A stretch of 64,000 bases of DNA, from assembly GCA_018335925.1 (NCBI GenBank), contig JAGXRF010000097.1, positions 1 to 64,000 of the forward strand. The letters run 5' to 3'. This stretch comes from Flavobacteriales bacterium (GTDB taxonomy: Bacteria; Bacteroidota; Bacteroidia; Flavobacteriales; Flavobacteriaceae). Below, piece after piece: positions 27,874-37,547 of this stretch. Below the pieces are notes generated by a model. It saw nothing but the letters and a program-made list of their open reading frames with translations, had not been told where the DNA came from and searched no databases. The stretch's first letter is position 1. Each line of letters begins with the position of its first letter. The translations under genes and the position numbers were made by a program.

Positions 27874-30800
27874 CTACAAAGTTATCACATTACATTGGTC
27901 TCCTAAATATACCAATATTTTTTTTACCACTTTTAACTGCATTTCATTCAAAATGCTTTCATACTCCTGCAGTTGTTGTTGGTGTTTTGCAAATGTTTTT
28001 CCGGTTTTATAATCGATCAGCACTACTTCCTGATTGCTTACAAAAACCACTTTATCAGGAATAAAGCTTTGATTTGGCGTTAAAATTGTTCGTTCATTCC
28101 AAGTTTTGGTATTAGTTTGGTAGTAATCTTTTAAATCAGGGTGATTTACTACCTCTTGAATTCTTTGTTCAAAAGTCTCTTTTTGAGATAGTACTATCCA
28201 TCCTTTTTTGATTGCTTTTTGTAAAACTATTTTAATGGAATCTTCATTTTTAATTTCTGAGAGCAGTTGATGCATCACATTACCAAATCTACGCTCTTCT
28301 CCTTTTTCAGAAGCCCATAACCTACTTTCAAGGGTAGTTATATTGATTTTGTGAGTCCATGGAGTAGTTTGTGTCCATGCAAGATTTTCAATTCTTGAGG
28401 AAGTTTGTAAGTTTGGTTTACGATAAACCTTTTCACCAAAAACAAAATAGTTATCATTAGAGTTTTTAGTTAAGTAATGGTATAAATAACTTGAAATGTA
28501 GCCTTCTGATACACCATTATTAGTCTTTTTTACTTGTGTAATTATATGCATTTGCTCTCTTGCTCTAGTAAAAGCAACGTACATGGCATTAATGGCATCT
28601 AATAAGCGTTCTTCTTTGCTTAAAAACACCGGATTGTTTTCGTCTAAACCTCCTATAAGTTGTTCTGTATCATTGGATGCACTTACTAGCATTACAGGGA
28701 CTTCTGGAATCACTTGCTCGGTATTAATCCACAATTTCTCGATGTGTTCGTAAATTTTATAATCTAAAAACGGAATGATCACCACAGGAAACTCTAGCCC
28801 TTTTGCCTTGTGAAAAGTCATGATTTTAACTGCGTTTTCATTTTCGTTGGATGGAATGCTTTTTTTATACCCTTCTGTTTCATATAACTCCTTTACTTCG
28901 TGATAAGGTTTTTGTTGTAATACATTCCATTCAAAAATCATTTGCAAAAAGTAATGCACAAATGCATTGGTCTCTTTTAATTTTAACCAATGATGTGCAA
29001 AATAACTTGCTTGTTCATAAATAGATTTTGTAGGTAAATCTTGCAGATTAATTGCAATTTGGTGTTGGTTCAAATAAACCTCTAATTCTTCAAGTTTAAC
29101 TAAGTTTTTACCATAAAAAATAAAGTCGTGTTTTGGAAACGTAGGTACAAAAGATGAAAAATACTCTAACAATGCTGTTTTAGCTTCTTCGTTTTGTGGT
29201 TGTTGTATGTATTGCACAAAATTCCAAAGGATTTTAACTTCTTGAGAAGCACCTATCATTAACGAGTCAGAAGAAATGATGGGAATTTGCTGTTCTATCA
29301 AATAGGTTGCAACCAATTGTCCACTTGCATTTTTTCGTACTAAAACCGCAATATCTTGGTACTGATATCCTTGTTGCAATGCCTCTTCGATGTGCTGCCT
29401 TACTTTTTGTAAATAGGCTTCTTGGATGTTATCTTCATCTTCTAAAAAGGTGATTTCAACCAACCCTTTTTCCACTTTTTGTGGTATTTGAGAAGCACTT
29501 TTATAAATCTCTGAATATTTATCTAACTTAAATTTGTCAGACATCCACGAAAAAAAGTTGTTATTGAAAGCTACCACTTGTTGAAAGCTTCTGAAGTTGC
29601 TTGGTAAATTCACCACTTTTTTGGTGTGGTTTTTAAATGGATTATCCTCTTTAACCAAACCTATCATTTGCTCTACTTTACCACCTCTAAACCGGTAAAT
29701 AGATTGTTTTGGATCACCCACTAACATGACACTTCCTCCAATTTGATTAGCATCTTCAGAATCTAAAGCATTTGAAATTAGTGGGACTAAATTTTTCCAT
29801 TGCAATTCGGAAGTATCTTGAAATTCATCGATAAAAAAGTGTTGGTATCTATCTCCTAATTTCTCATAAATAAAAGGTGCTGGTTGGTTTTGAATTTGTT
29901 CGTTGATGATTTTATTAAACTCTTTAATTGGTAAAATATTTTGTTCTTTTTGCAACTCGTAAATCACCTTATCTAAAGTTGCTAAAACAGAAACCTGGGT
30001 CCAATCTTTTAAAATTTTAGCTGTAAAAGCGATACTTCTTTGCAATTGTTTGATTTTTTGATAATCTTGGGATAGTTGTGTTTTTAAGCCTTCCCAAATT
30101 ACTTCGTGTTTAGATGATTTATTGATGGTAACGTCATCTAATGTTTCAAACCTGGTAATATCAGAAACATCTCCATGGATGAGTTTTTGTAGAAAATTGG
30201 GAAAGGTTTTTCTGGAAAAATCCTCCAATGGCATGTTTTGTTGTAGGGTTTCTAAAAAATTGGCAACCAAAACAGCCAATTGATTTTGTTGTTCAGGAAT
30301 AGATTTTTTAAGTGCGACTTGCCATTTTTTAAAATCTTGTAAGGATATGCCATCTAATTTTTTGAGCTCTTCAATATGATTCTCTGACTGTAAAATTTTA
30401 CCGGTTTGAAGAAAATCATTTTTGATGTTCCATGATTTATCCTCTTCTAATTTATTGAGTGTAAAATCTAAAAAAAGTTCAGTTAATTCTTTTTCTTCAC
30501 CTGCTTCTGATAACAATAAATCTATTGCTTGCTCCAACAATGGGTCAAAGTTTAATTGCACCTGAAAATTATTATTTAACTGCAGTTCGTTGGCAAATGA
30601 CCGGATGATGCGATGGGTAAATTTATCGATAGTCGCTACCTCAAAACTCCCGTAGTGATGTAAAATATGTTGAAAAACCGTTTTTGCTTTGGCTTTTAGT
30701 TGTTGTATCTCTTTACCAGTATCGTCAGCAATCATTTGCAACATCTCGTTAGCTGCTTTATTAGAATCTTCTTTGGAAAGTTCCAAAAGAGTATCTAAAA

Positions 30801-30969
30801 TTCTCGATTTCATTTCCTCTACCGCTTTGTTGGTAAATGTAATGGCTAAAATTTTTCGGTAAGCATCTTCTGTAGGATGCGTCAAAATAATTTTCAAGTA
30901 TTCCTTTACCAAAGTAAAAGTCTTTCCAGAACCAGCTGATGCGGTGTAAATGAGAAAATTATCTGACAT
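27874..30969 (-). CDS. UvrD/Rep-type helicase-nuclease, AddA-like
   Basis: A protein of 1031 residues with the full set of superfamily 1 motifs: Walker A ASAGSGKTFTLVKEYL (about residue 10), ITFTNKAVEEMKSR, Walker B FIDEFQDTSE, LVGDPKQSIYRFRGG, MTFHKAKGLEFPVVI and YVAFTRAREQM. A C-terminal RecB-like nuclease motif VVLIDYKTGKTFAKHQQQL follows near 990-1015. It is the translocating helicase-nuclease subunit of an AddAB-type complex. It is separated from the AddB-like gene by kbl and ompA. It ends 32 nt before the kbl start. Confidence 0.88.
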   Translation of the reverse strand: MSDNFLIYTASAGSGKTFTLVKEYLKIILTHPTEDAYRKILAITFTNKAVEEMKSRILDTLLELSKEDSNKAANEMLQMIADDTGKEIQQLKAKAKTVFQHILHHYGSFEVATIDKFTHRIIRSFANELQLNNNFQVQLNFDPLLEQAIDLLLSEAGEEKELTELFLDFTLNKLEEDKSWNIKNDFLQTGKILQSENHIEELKKLDGISLQDFKKWQVALKKSIPEQQNQLAVLVANFLETLQQNMPLEDFSRKTFPNFLQKLIHGDVSDITRFETLDDVTINKSSKHEVIWEGLKTQLSQDYQKIKQLQRSIAFTAKILKDWTQVSVLATLDKVIYELQKEQNILPIKEFNKIINEQIQNQPAPFIYEKLGDRYQHFFIDEFQDTSELQWKNLVPLISNALDSEDANQIGGSVMLVGDPKQSIYRFRGGKVEQMIGLVKEDNPFKNHTKKVVNLPSNFRSFQQVVAFNNNFFSWMSDKFKLDKYSEIYKSASQIPQKVEKGLVEITFLEDEDNIQEAYLQKVRQHIEEALQQGYQYQDIAVLVRKNASGQLVATYLIEQQIPIISSDSLMIGASQEVKILWNFVQYIQQPQNEEAKTALLEYFSSFVPTFPKHDFIFYGKNLVKLEELEVYLNQHQIAINLQDLPTKSIYEQASYFAHHWLKLKETNAFVHYFLQMIFEWNVLQQKPYHEVKELYETEGYKKSIPSNENENAVKIMTFHKAKGLEFPVVIIPFLDYKIYEHIEKLWINTEQVIPEVPVMLVSASNDTEQLIGGLDENNPVFLSKEERLLDAINAMYVAFTRAREQMHIITQVKKTNNGVSEGYISSYLYHYLTKNSNDNYFVFGEKVYRKPNLQTSSRIENLAWTQTTPWTHKINITTLESRLWASEKGEERRFGNVMHQLLSEIKNEDSIKIVLQKAIKKGWIVLSQKETFEQRIQEVVNHPDLKDYYQTNTKTWNERTILTPNQSFIPDKVVFVSNQEVVLIDYKTGKTFAKHQQQLQEYESILNEMQLKVVKKILVYLGDQCNVITL

Positions 30970-31070
30970 GTTTCTGCTTAAATTAAGATGCTGTTAACAA
31001 TAAAATTTTTACCAACCAAAGTTAATTTTATAATTTTGAAAAAAATTTGTTTAACAAAAAAACGTGTATT

Positions 31071-31679
31071 ATGGCTTTTGAATTACCTTCTTTACCTTAC
31101 GCATATGATGCTCTAGAACCTCATTTAGATGCTCGTACTATGGAAATACATCATTCCAAACATCATGCTGCTTACACCAACAACCTAAATGCAGCTATTG
31201 AAGGAACAGATATGCAAGGTAAAACTATCGAAAATATTTTAATAAACCTAGACATGAGCAATGCTGCGGTTAGAAACAATGGCGGTGGTTTTTACAACCA
31301 TAATTTGTTTTGGGCAGTAATGAGTCCTAATGGCGGTGGCGAACCAACTGGAGAGTTAGCATCTGCTATTGATAGAGACTTTGGTTCGTTTGCTGATTTT
31401 AAAGCACAGTTTAGCAAAGCTGCTGCAACCAGATTTGGATCAGGTTGGGCTTGGTTGTGTGTACATGCCGGTGGAAAATTAGAAGTTTGTAGCACTGCAA
31501 ACCAAGACAACCCCTTAATGCCTGAAATAGGGTGCTCTGGTACTCCAATTTTAGGTTTAGATGTTTGGGAACATGCTTATTATTTACATTTCCAAAACAG
31601 AAGGCCAGATTACATTGAAGCCTTTTTTAATGTAATTAACTGGAATGAAGTTGCAAGAAGATTTGCTACTGAGAAATAA
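31071..31679 (+). CDS. sodB: Superoxide dismutase, Fe/Mn type
   Basis: A protein of 202 residues. Metal ligands are visible: His in [17 protein letters not shown], His in [10 protein letters not shown], and Asp and His in [12 protein letters not shown]. It converts superoxide to oxygen and peroxide. Fe or Mn preference cannot be read from this sequence with certainty. The ATG at 31071 opens [15 protein letters not shown], the standard N-terminus. The 8 extra residues of the longer ORF come from the leader. A TAATTTTG box at 31031-31038 is a candidate -7 element without a clear -33 partner. A strong terminator follows. Confidence 0.95.
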   Translation: MAFELPSLPYAYDALEPHLDARTMEIHHSKHHAAYTNNLNAAIEGTDMQGKTIENILINLDMSNAAVRNNGGGFYNHNLFWAVMSPNGGGEPTGELASAIDRDFGSFADFKAQFSKAAATRFGSGWAWLCVHAGGKLEVCSTANQDNPLMPEIGCSGTPILGLDVWEHAYYLHFQNRRPDYIEAFFNVINWNEVARRFATEK

Positions 31680-31702
31680 TTATATAATTTTTTAAAACAA
31701 AG

Positions 31703-31726
31703 GAGGCACTTGGATTCAAGTGCCTC
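31703..31726 (+). terminator. sodB terminator
   Basis: Arms GAGGCACTTG (31703-31712) and CAAGTGCCTC (31717-31726) with loop GATT, then TTTTGTTT. A strong intrinsic terminator 24 nt after the sodB stop. Confidence 0.92.
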
Positions 31727-31743
31727 TTTTGTTTGGGGTTAAA

Positions 31744-31816
31744 ATAAAAAGGTGGTAAAGTTTACCACCCTTTTTGCCCCAAATCTACCATAATAAGCTT
31801 AACCTATTGTTATGGT
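31744..31816 (-). ncRNA. Candidate small RNA between sodB and the TM2 gene
   Basis: On the minus strand a promoter-like TACATTTG (plus CAAATGTA, 31821-31828), with a TTG 24 nt upstream (plus CAA at 31853-31855), would start transcription near 31816. The predicted RNA of about 70 nt opens with an ACCAUAA...UUAUGGU stem, has a single-stranded GAUUUGGGGCAAAAA stretch, and ends in a strong hairpin (GGTGGTAAA 31751-31759 with TTTACCACC 31761-31769) followed by U5. No open reading frame fills it. Promoter, structure and terminator together suggest a real transcript. I do not recognise the family, and the terminator could instead only serve the plus strand. Confidence 0.4.
31751..31775. terminator. 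Bidirectional terminator
   Basis: A near-perfect palindrome: 31751-31759 pairs with 31761-31769. It is flanked by AAAAA on the left and TTTTT on the right, so it can end transcripts from both strands (sodB read-through and the candidate minus-strand RNA). Confidence 0.75.
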
Positions 31817-31987
31817 ATTGCAAATGTATAAGGTTGTTGTAGAATAAGTTTACAATTCTTAAAGTTTCATGTAAAAAACAGAGTATTAAATGTAATTGAA
31901 TGTAATTTATGAGTAAATGAAATACTGTAAAATTAATTATTTACAAATTAGTACTACTTTTTATCGGTAATTTTTGCGTTTTCTCTA
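31776..31987. other. Intergenic DNA with no gene seen
   Basis: Apart from the promoter-like elements at 31821-31855 described with the candidate RNA, I see only AT-rich sequence and the 3' flank of the TM2 gene. Confidence 0.5.
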
Positions 31988-32263
31988 TTAAAACCAACCA
32001 CGTTTATTGACCTGATACGTTTGGTAAAACTCCTCATCGGTTTTGATTAAATACAAAATTCCTTCAATAAATGGAATGATTCCTGCAATTCCACAAGTTA
32101 CTAAGCTTAATACAATTTGAATTACTCCTTCAGTGGTGTATCCTAAATAAAACTTATGAACTCCAATACCTCCAAGTAATAATGCAAAAATTCCGGCTAC
32201 AATTTTTTTATTTTCTTGGGGAGTGGGTTGGTTCCACGCTTCCTTTGGTTGGTTAACTTCCAT
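31988..32263 (-). CDS. TM2 domain-containing membrane protein
   Basis: A protein of 91 residues. After a hydrophilic N-terminus rich in Pro/Gln, it shows the TM2 pair of helices: IVAGIFALLLGGIGVHKFYLG, a short turn, then a helix ending LVTCGIAGIIPFIEGI. The GIGVHKFYLG motif is typical. TM2 proteins are small inner-membrane proteins of unknown role. The longer frame to 32293 begins at a TTG and would overlap the previous gene, so the ATG at 32263 is preferred. Probably co-transcribed with the dehydrogenase gene 26 nt upstream. Confidence 0.85.
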   Translation of the reverse strand: MEVNQPKEAWNQPTPQENKKIVAGIFALLLGGIGVHKFYLGYTTEGVIQIVLSLVTCGIAGIIPFIEGILYLIKTDEEFYQTYQVNKRGWF

Positions 32264-32289
32264 ACTGTTTTTGTTTGATTGGTTGTACT

Positions 32290-33231
32290 TCAAAAATATA
32301 ACTTTTTGATTTTGTGCACAATGGTTTCGGCTAATTTTACGTTACTCTCATGGGTCCAACCAGCAACATGAGGTGTTAAAATTACATTTGGATGATGTAT
32401 CAATTGATGTAATATCTCATTTGGTTGTTCAAAAATAGTTTCAAAAGAGGTTTTTTCAAACTCTAATACATCTAAACCTGCACCTTTAATTTTTCCGCTT
32501 TTTAATGCTTCTAACACATCTTGGGTATGAATGCAAGATCCCCTTGCAGTGTTCAACAACCAAAATGATTTGTTACATTCCTCAATAAAAGTTTTGTTTA
32601 CCAAATGCTTTGTTAGTTCAGTTAAAGGAACGTGTAAGGAAATGACATCGGCTTTTTGTTGTAATTCTTTCAAGGTTACTTGTTTGGCAAAGGCATCTTG
32701 TAAACCTGATTGGATATCGTGAAAAATAACTTCCGCATCAAAACCAGATAATTTTTTTGCAAACTTTTTACCGGTATGTCCGTACCCAATAATTCCGATG
32801 GTTTTTCCTTCTATTTCTTCTCCTCTATTTTCTTCTCTAAGCCAAATACCGTTTTTTATTTCTTGATGTCCTTTATGAATATGATTCATTAAGTTTAATA
32901 GCAAGCCCAATGCATGTTCTCCAACAGCATTGCAATTGCCTTCGGGTGCAGCTATTAAAGTAATATTGCTTTTTTTGGCAAATTCTTGATCAATGTTTTC
33001 CAAACCAGCACCTACTCTGGCAATAAATTCTAATCTTTTGGCTTCTTTTAAAATAGTGGCATCTAAAGTAAACCTACTTCTGATTACTATGCCATGATAA
33101 GAAGCTATTTTTTGGATAACCTTCTCTTTAGTTGATATAGCATCTAATTCATTTTCAAAACCGAGTTGTTGCAATCCATCCCACAGTAAGGGGTGGTTGG
33201 TATCTAAATGCAACACTTTTTTTTGCAACAT
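32290..33231 (-). CDS. D-isomer specific 2-hydroxyacid dehydrogenase
   Basis: A protein of 313 residues. The NAD-binding Rossmann motif GIIGYGHTGKKFAKKL is near residue 143. The catalytic Arg is in LLNTARGS (about 229), the Glu in the GLDVLEFE region and the His in LTPHVAGWTHES. It resembles phosphoglycerate dehydrogenase but lacks the ACT regulatory domain and is short, so the substrate (3-phosphoglycerate, glyoxylate, hydroxypyruvate or another) is open. It ends the string rsmA-mgtE-dehydrogenase-TM2 on the minus strand. Confidence 0.88.
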   Translation of the reverse strand: MLQKKVLHLDTNHPLLWDGLQQLGFENELDAISTKEKVIQKIASYHGIVIRSRFTLDATILKEAKRLEFIARVGAGLENIDQEFAKKSNITLIAAPEGNCNAVGEHALGLLLNLMNHIHKGHQEIKNGIWLREENRGEEIEGKTIGIIGYGHTGKKFAKKLSGFDAEVIFHDIQSGLQDAFAKQVTLKELQQKADVISLHVPLTELTKHLVNKTFIEECNKSFWLLNTARGSCIHTQDVLEALKSGKIKGAGLDVLEFEKTSFETIFEQPNEILHQLIHHPNVILTPHVAGWTHESNVKLAETIVHKIKKLYF

Positions 33232-33245
33232 AAAGTTATAATTAT

Positions 33246-34598
33246 TTAAAATCCAAGGATAATTCTTGCTATAGTAAAGTAGATGAAAATGCCAAAAATA
33301 TCGTTACTAGTGGTTATAAAAGGTCCGGTTGCCAATGCTGGATCTATCCCGTACTTGTTTAGTGTGATTGGAACAAAAGTTCCTATCAAAGATGCGATTA
33401 CAATTACAGAAATTAATGAAATTGCCACTGTAAACCCAATAATATATTCTACTCCAACCACAAAATGACTTCCTAATAAAAGTAATAATGCTAAAAATAA
33501 GCCATTTAATAAACTCAGTGAAACTTCTTTAATTAGTCGTTGCCATAAAGTACCTCCTAAGGTGTTGTTGGCCAAACCTTGCACAATAATAGCACTCGAT
33601 TGAACTCCTACATTTCCTGCCATTGCAGCAATTAATGGGGTAAAAAAGTACAATACTTTGTATTGGTCCATAGCACTTTGAAAACTACTAGAAACCTCTA
33701 CCGCAATCAACCCACCAAACAAGGCCAAAACCAACCAAGGCAAACGTGCTCTAGTTAATTGAAAAATACTATCGTCTGCTTCTACATCTTGTGAAATACC
33801 TGCAGCCAATTGATAATCTTTGTCAGCTTCTTCTTTAATCACGTCTACAATGTCGTCAATAGTAACTCTACCTACCAATCTACCCAACTCATCCACCACT
33901 GGTATGGCTTCTAAGTCGTACTTTTGCATGATACGTGCTACTTCTACATCTTTGGTATCTACGTTTACATAATCTACCCTTGGAATGTAAATATCTTTGA
34001 TGGGAGTTTTGGTAGAAGTTGTCAATAAATCTTTTAGGGATAATCTTCCTTTAAGTCGATTTTCGTCATCTACTACATAAATTGAGTGTACTCGAACCAC
34101 GTTTTCAGCTTGGGTTCGCATTTCTTTTACACAAGTAAGTACATTCCAATTTTCATTTACTTTTACCAACTCTTTTGCCATCAAACCACCCGCAGTATCC
34201 TCGTCATAACGCAATAACTCCACAATATCTTTGGCATGCTCCACATCTTCCATTTCGGAGATAACCTGGTTTTTTCTTTCAACAGGAAGTTCGGCAATAA
34301 TATCTGCAGCATCATCGGTAGAAAGCTCTACTAACTCTTCTGCAATTTCTTTAGGAGTAAGTCTTTTTAAGATTTTGTTCCGCGTTTCTTCTTCTAACTC
34401 TAAAAGAATTTCGGCAGTTTTATCGGAATCTAACAAGTTAAAGATAAAGCTTGCTTCATGGATTTCCAATTCCTCCATGATTTCGGCTATATCCGCATAA
34501 TGGAACTCTTCAAAGAGTGTAATTAACTCTTTTTCATGGTTCTCGGCAATGAGTTTTTGGATTTGAGCAATTAACTCATGATTGATTTTGAACTCCAT
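33246..34598 (-). CDS. mgtE: Magnesium transporter MgtE
   Basis: A protein of 450 residues with the family layout: an N-terminal helical superhelix ([29 protein letters not shown]), two CBS domains (about 130-255, [20 protein letters not shown]), a plug helix and five membrane helices including the P-A-x-x-GN region ([20 protein letters not shown]). It imports Mg2+ through the inner membrane, gated by Mg2+ binding to the N and CBS domains. The start lies inside the end of rsmA (23-nt overlap with the ATG at 34598), which implies coupling. Confidence 0.94.
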   Translation of the reverse strand: MEFKINHELIAQIQKLIAENHEKELITLFEEFHYADIAEIMEELEIHEASFIFNLLDSDKTAEILLELEEETRNKILKRLTPKEIAEELVELSTDDAADIIAELPVERKNQVISEMEDVEHAKDIVELLRYDEDTAGGLMAKELVKVNENWNVLTCVKEMRTQAENVVRVHSIYVVDDENRLKGRLSLKDLLTTSTKTPIKDIYIPRVDYVNVDTKDVEVARIMQKYDLEAIPVVDELGRLVGRVTIDDIVDVIKEEADKDYQLAAGISQDVEADDSIFQLTRARLPWLVLALFGGLIAVEVSSSFQSAMDQYKVLYFFTPLIAAMAGNVGVQSSAIIVQGLANNTLGGTLWQRLIKEVSLSLLNGLFLALLLLLGSHFVVGVEYIIGFTVAISLISVIVIASLIGTFVPITLNKYGIDPALATGPFITTSNDIFGIFIYFTIARIILGF

Positions 34599-35367
34599 TA
34601 TTCGCAATTTTGTGGGTTAGTTCCAAAAATTGTTCCACGGAAAGTTGTTCCGGACGGAGGTCAAAGATACTATCTTCTTTTAAAATATCGTTTAATTGAA
34701 AGGATTTTAAGCTATTTCGAAGAGTTTTTCTGCGTTGGTTGAAACTAGTTTTCACCACTTGAAAAAATAGTTTTTCATCTACATCCAAAGTATATTTTTC
34801 TTTTCGGGTAAGTTTGATAACACCCGATTTAACTTTTGGAGGCGGATTAAAACACTGTTCCCCCACCGTAAATAAATATTCACAATGGTAAAATGCTTGG
34901 GTAAGCACCGATAAAATTCCGTAAGCTTTGCTGCCTTTTTTCTCACAAATTCGCTCTGCAACTTCTTTTTGAAACATTCCGGAAAACTCTGGCACCAAGT
35001 GTCTGTTTTCAATGGCTTTGAAAACAATTTGGGTAGAAATATTGTACGGAAAATTGCCAATTATTGCAAATGGTTCACCTGAAAATAAAGGGTGTAAATC
35101 TAGTTTTAAAAAGTCTTTGGGTATAATTTGATGGTGTAATGCAGGAAAATGCTGTTCTAGGTATACAACAGATTCTTTGTCTATTTCTACTACTTTTACC
35201 TGTTTGTTTTGCAATAATAAAAACTGGGTGAGCACCCCCATTCCCGGACCTATTTCCAAAACATTTTTGGGAGAATTTGGGGTGATGGTATCTGCAATAT
35301 TTTTAGCGACATCTAAATCGGTTAAAAAATGCTGCCCTAAATGTTTTTTGGGTGCTACTTTATTCAT
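34576..35367 (-). CDS. rsmA: 16S rRNA dimethyladenosine transferase
   Basis: A protein of 263 residues. It dimethylates the two adjacent adenines near the 3' end of 16S rRNA in ribosome assembly. Motifs are intact: [11 protein letters not shown] at the start, the SAM-binding [16 protein letters not shown], the catalytic GNFPYNIST and [10 protein letters not shown]. It follows the DUF4286 gene by 4 nt and overlaps mgtE. Confidence 0.96.
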   Translation of the reverse strand: MNKVAPKKHLGQHFLTDLDVAKNIADTITPNSPKNVLEIGPGMGVLTQFLLLQNKQVKVVEIDKESVVYLEQHFPALHHQIIPKDFLKLDLHPLFSGEPFAIIGNFPYNISTQIVFKAIENRHLVPEFSGMFQKEVAERICEKKGSKAYGILSVLTQAFYHCEYLFTVGEQCFNPPPKVKSGVIKLTRKEKYTLDVDEKLFFQVVKTSFNQRRKTLRNSLKSFQLNDILKEDSIFDLRPEQLSVEQFLELTHKIANNGVQNQS

Positions 35368-35371
35368 GAAA

Positions 35372-35695
35372 TTAGTTTTGTGGCAAAAAATCTTCTACCA
35401 ATTGCAATTCGGTTCGGAATGCCACCATTTTATCTCCAAACTTTTTCATTCCTTCTTCTCTTAGCCTTGGAGCATCTATTAAATAATAACTTTCGAGTTT
35501 TTCTCTACTATCAGTTAAATACTGTACTGCATAGGTTACCCCTCCCATTTCTTCTTCAATCAAAACTTGAATAAGTCTGGCAGAAATAAACTTTCCGGTA
35601 TTTAATACTTCTTGAATATGTTTGGTTTTCATCCAATGCAACCATTCATGGTGCATCGATTCTTCAATATTCACGGTTACGTTGTAAATAATCAT
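35372..35695 (-). CDS. DUF4286 family protein
   Basis: A protein of 107 residues, a ferredoxin-like small cytosolic protein of Bacteroidota: [20 protein letters not shown] at the start, then [17 protein letters not shown]. Function unknown. The ATG at 35695 is supported by the family N-terminus (MIIYNVT) and by its position 1 nt after the stop of the TPR gene. The extra upstream frame is part of the TPR gene's end. Confidence 0.85.
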   Translation of the reverse strand: MIIYNVTVNIEESMHHEWLHWMKTKHIQEVLNTGKFISARLIQVLIEEEMGGVTYAVQYLTDSREKLESYYLIDAPRLREEGMKKFGDKMVAFRTELQLVEDFLPQN

Positions 35696-35696
35696 G

Positions 35697-37472
35697 TTAT
35701 AAATTTTTGTCTCCCCTAATGGCTCTAAATCTCTTTTGAGCATCTACCAAATAAATACTATCCGGGTGTTGCATAATCACCTGCTCATAATAGCTTTGGG
35801 CTTTTATAGGGTTTTGCAATTCTTTGTAATAAATTTCTCCTAAAAAATAATACGCTTCGTCTCTGTAAACACTTTCAGGGAATTGCTGCAAAATTACTTC
35901 AAAATGCGATACCGCTTCTTGAAATTTCTTCTTTTCCATAAAAACGGTTCCCAAACGATAATGTACATCATCTAAAACTTCATCTTCTGCAAAATCCTGT
36001 ATAATTTTTTGAAAGGCTGCAATACTTTGGGTGTGCTTGTTTTGGTAGGCTAAAAAGTCGGCTTTGGCAAATTGCTTTAATGCCAGTTGCAAACTGTCAG
36101 AAGGATTGTTATCGCTTAACAGCAAGAACATTTCCAACGCATCGTTGGCAATAAGTTGCGAATGTGCTGATTTTAATACTTTAAACTGTTGTAAAGCCCA
36201 CTCAAAGTCTTGTTGGTAAAAACTTGTTTTTGCCATTTTAAGATTGGCTTCTTGGCCTAAAACATCACCTTTCATGTCTTCCTCCACCTGAGCATACTGC
36301 AACAATGCCATGGAGAATTTTTCCTCTAACAACAACACATCTGCCAAATCCATCTTAACCTCTGCTCGTTGTTTGTTGTTTAATCGAAAAGTTAAACATT
36401 GCTCCAATATTTCTTTGGCTTTTTTGGTGTTTTGTAATGAAAAAGCCTCAAAATTTGCTTGTAACTGCATTAAAGCCAAGGTTCGTTCATTTTGTCCAAA
36501 CTGTTGGAATAACTCTTGAAATTGCTTTTGTATTTTCGGATAATCCTGAGTTTGGTTTTGCTCCATTTTTAAGTTCAATAAAAAATGATGGCACTGCACA
36601 ACTAACTCCGCATCTGTAGTGTTTTGTAAAATAAATTGGAAGATAGACTCCGCACTTGGATCCTCTTCTTTTGCTGCTATTTCAGCCAAGTCAACTATAT
36701 TATAAAAACTTTCTGGATTTCGCTTGTAAATAGCTTTTTCTTGTACAAATGCTTTGTCGTACTGACGAGTTTGTACGTAATACCAACTCAAAAACTGGTT
36801 CCAAAAAATGTCTTGGCTTTTTTGTGTTTTTAAAATCAAATTTTTTCTGAGCAAAGCATTAAAATCACTTTCATTTTCATCATCCATAAATCGGGTCAAT
36901 TGGTTTTGCACCATAGGTTGACTTTCCGGAAATTGATAGGCTTCTTCTAAAAACTTTTCAATCATTAATTCCATGTTACCCATTTGTCCGTGTAGCAAAG
37001 CCATTTGGTAATTGAACCTACCGGATGGTTCCATTTGGAGTGCTAATTGGTAGGATCTTAATGCATAATCTAATTCTACCTTTTTTTCAAACGATTGGGC
37101 AACTTGATACACATTGGTGTATTGTTTTTTTATTTGATCTAAAGCTTGATCGTAAAATTGCGATTTAAGGCTTTCGTTTTGTTGTAATTTATAATTATAC
37201 CCAATCTCCACATACATGAGTGGTAATTTGAATTTTTTAAAATAATCTTGCAATACTTCATTGGATTTATCCAACTGATTGAGTTGCTGGTAACACTCTA
37301 CCACTTTTAGCATAAAATTGTTGTTGGTAGGCTGCGATTTGTACAGCTCTTGATAAGCCAACAATGCTTTTTCAAATTCTCCTTTGTTTAAATACATCAT
37401 GGCCAATTGCTCGTTTTGGGCAAATGAACCAAACGTAACTAAAAACAGAAAAACACTGAACCAACGAATCAT
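35697..37472 (-). CDS. Exported tetratricopeptide repeat protein
   Basis: A protein of 591 residues with a signal peptide (MIRWFSVFLFLVTFGSFAQ) and TPR-like helix pairs throughout. The clearest are at the start (AMMYLNKGEFEKALLAYQEL) and in the last 130 residues (YRLGTVFMEKKKFQEAVSHF; YYFLGEIYYKELQNPIKAQS). Such proteins serve as scaffolds in the periplasm or at the outer membrane. It is the first gene of the run TPR-DUF4286-rsmA-mgtE. No specific partner can be named. Confidence 0.85.
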   Translation of the reverse strand: MIRWFSVFLFLVTFGSFAQNEQLAMMYLNKGEFEKALLAYQELYKSQPTNNNFMLKVVECYQQLNQLDKSNEVLQDYFKKFKLPLMYVEIGYNYKLQQNESLKSQFYDQALDQIKKQYTNVYQVAQSFEKKVELDYALRSYQLALQMEPSGRFNYQMALLHGQMGNMELMIEKFLEEAYQFPESQPMVQNQLTRFMDDENESDFNALLRKNLILKTQKSQDIFWNQFLSWYYVQTRQYDKAFVQEKAIYKRNPESFYNIVDLAEIAAKEEDPSAESIFQFILQNTTDAELVVQCHHFLLNLKMEQNQTQDYPKIQKQFQELFQQFGQNERTLALMQLQANFEAFSLQNTKKAKEILEQCLTFRLNNKQRAEVKMDLADVLLLEEKFSMALLQYAQVEEDMKGDVLGQEANLKMAKTSFYQQDFEWALQQFKVLKSAHSQLIANDALEMFLLLSDNNPSDSLQLALKQFAKADFLAYQNKHTQSIAAFQKIIQDFAEDEVLDDVHYRLGTVFMEKKKFQEAVSHFEVILQQFPESVYRDEAYYFLGEIYYKELQNPIKAQSYYEQVIMQHPDSIYLVDAQKRFRAIRGDKNL

Positions 37473-37547
37473 TTAAAAAAAATTAATGCAACCAATACAC
37501 TGCTGTTAGTGCATTGGTTGGTGTTGTAAAGAAACAAAAATAAATTT

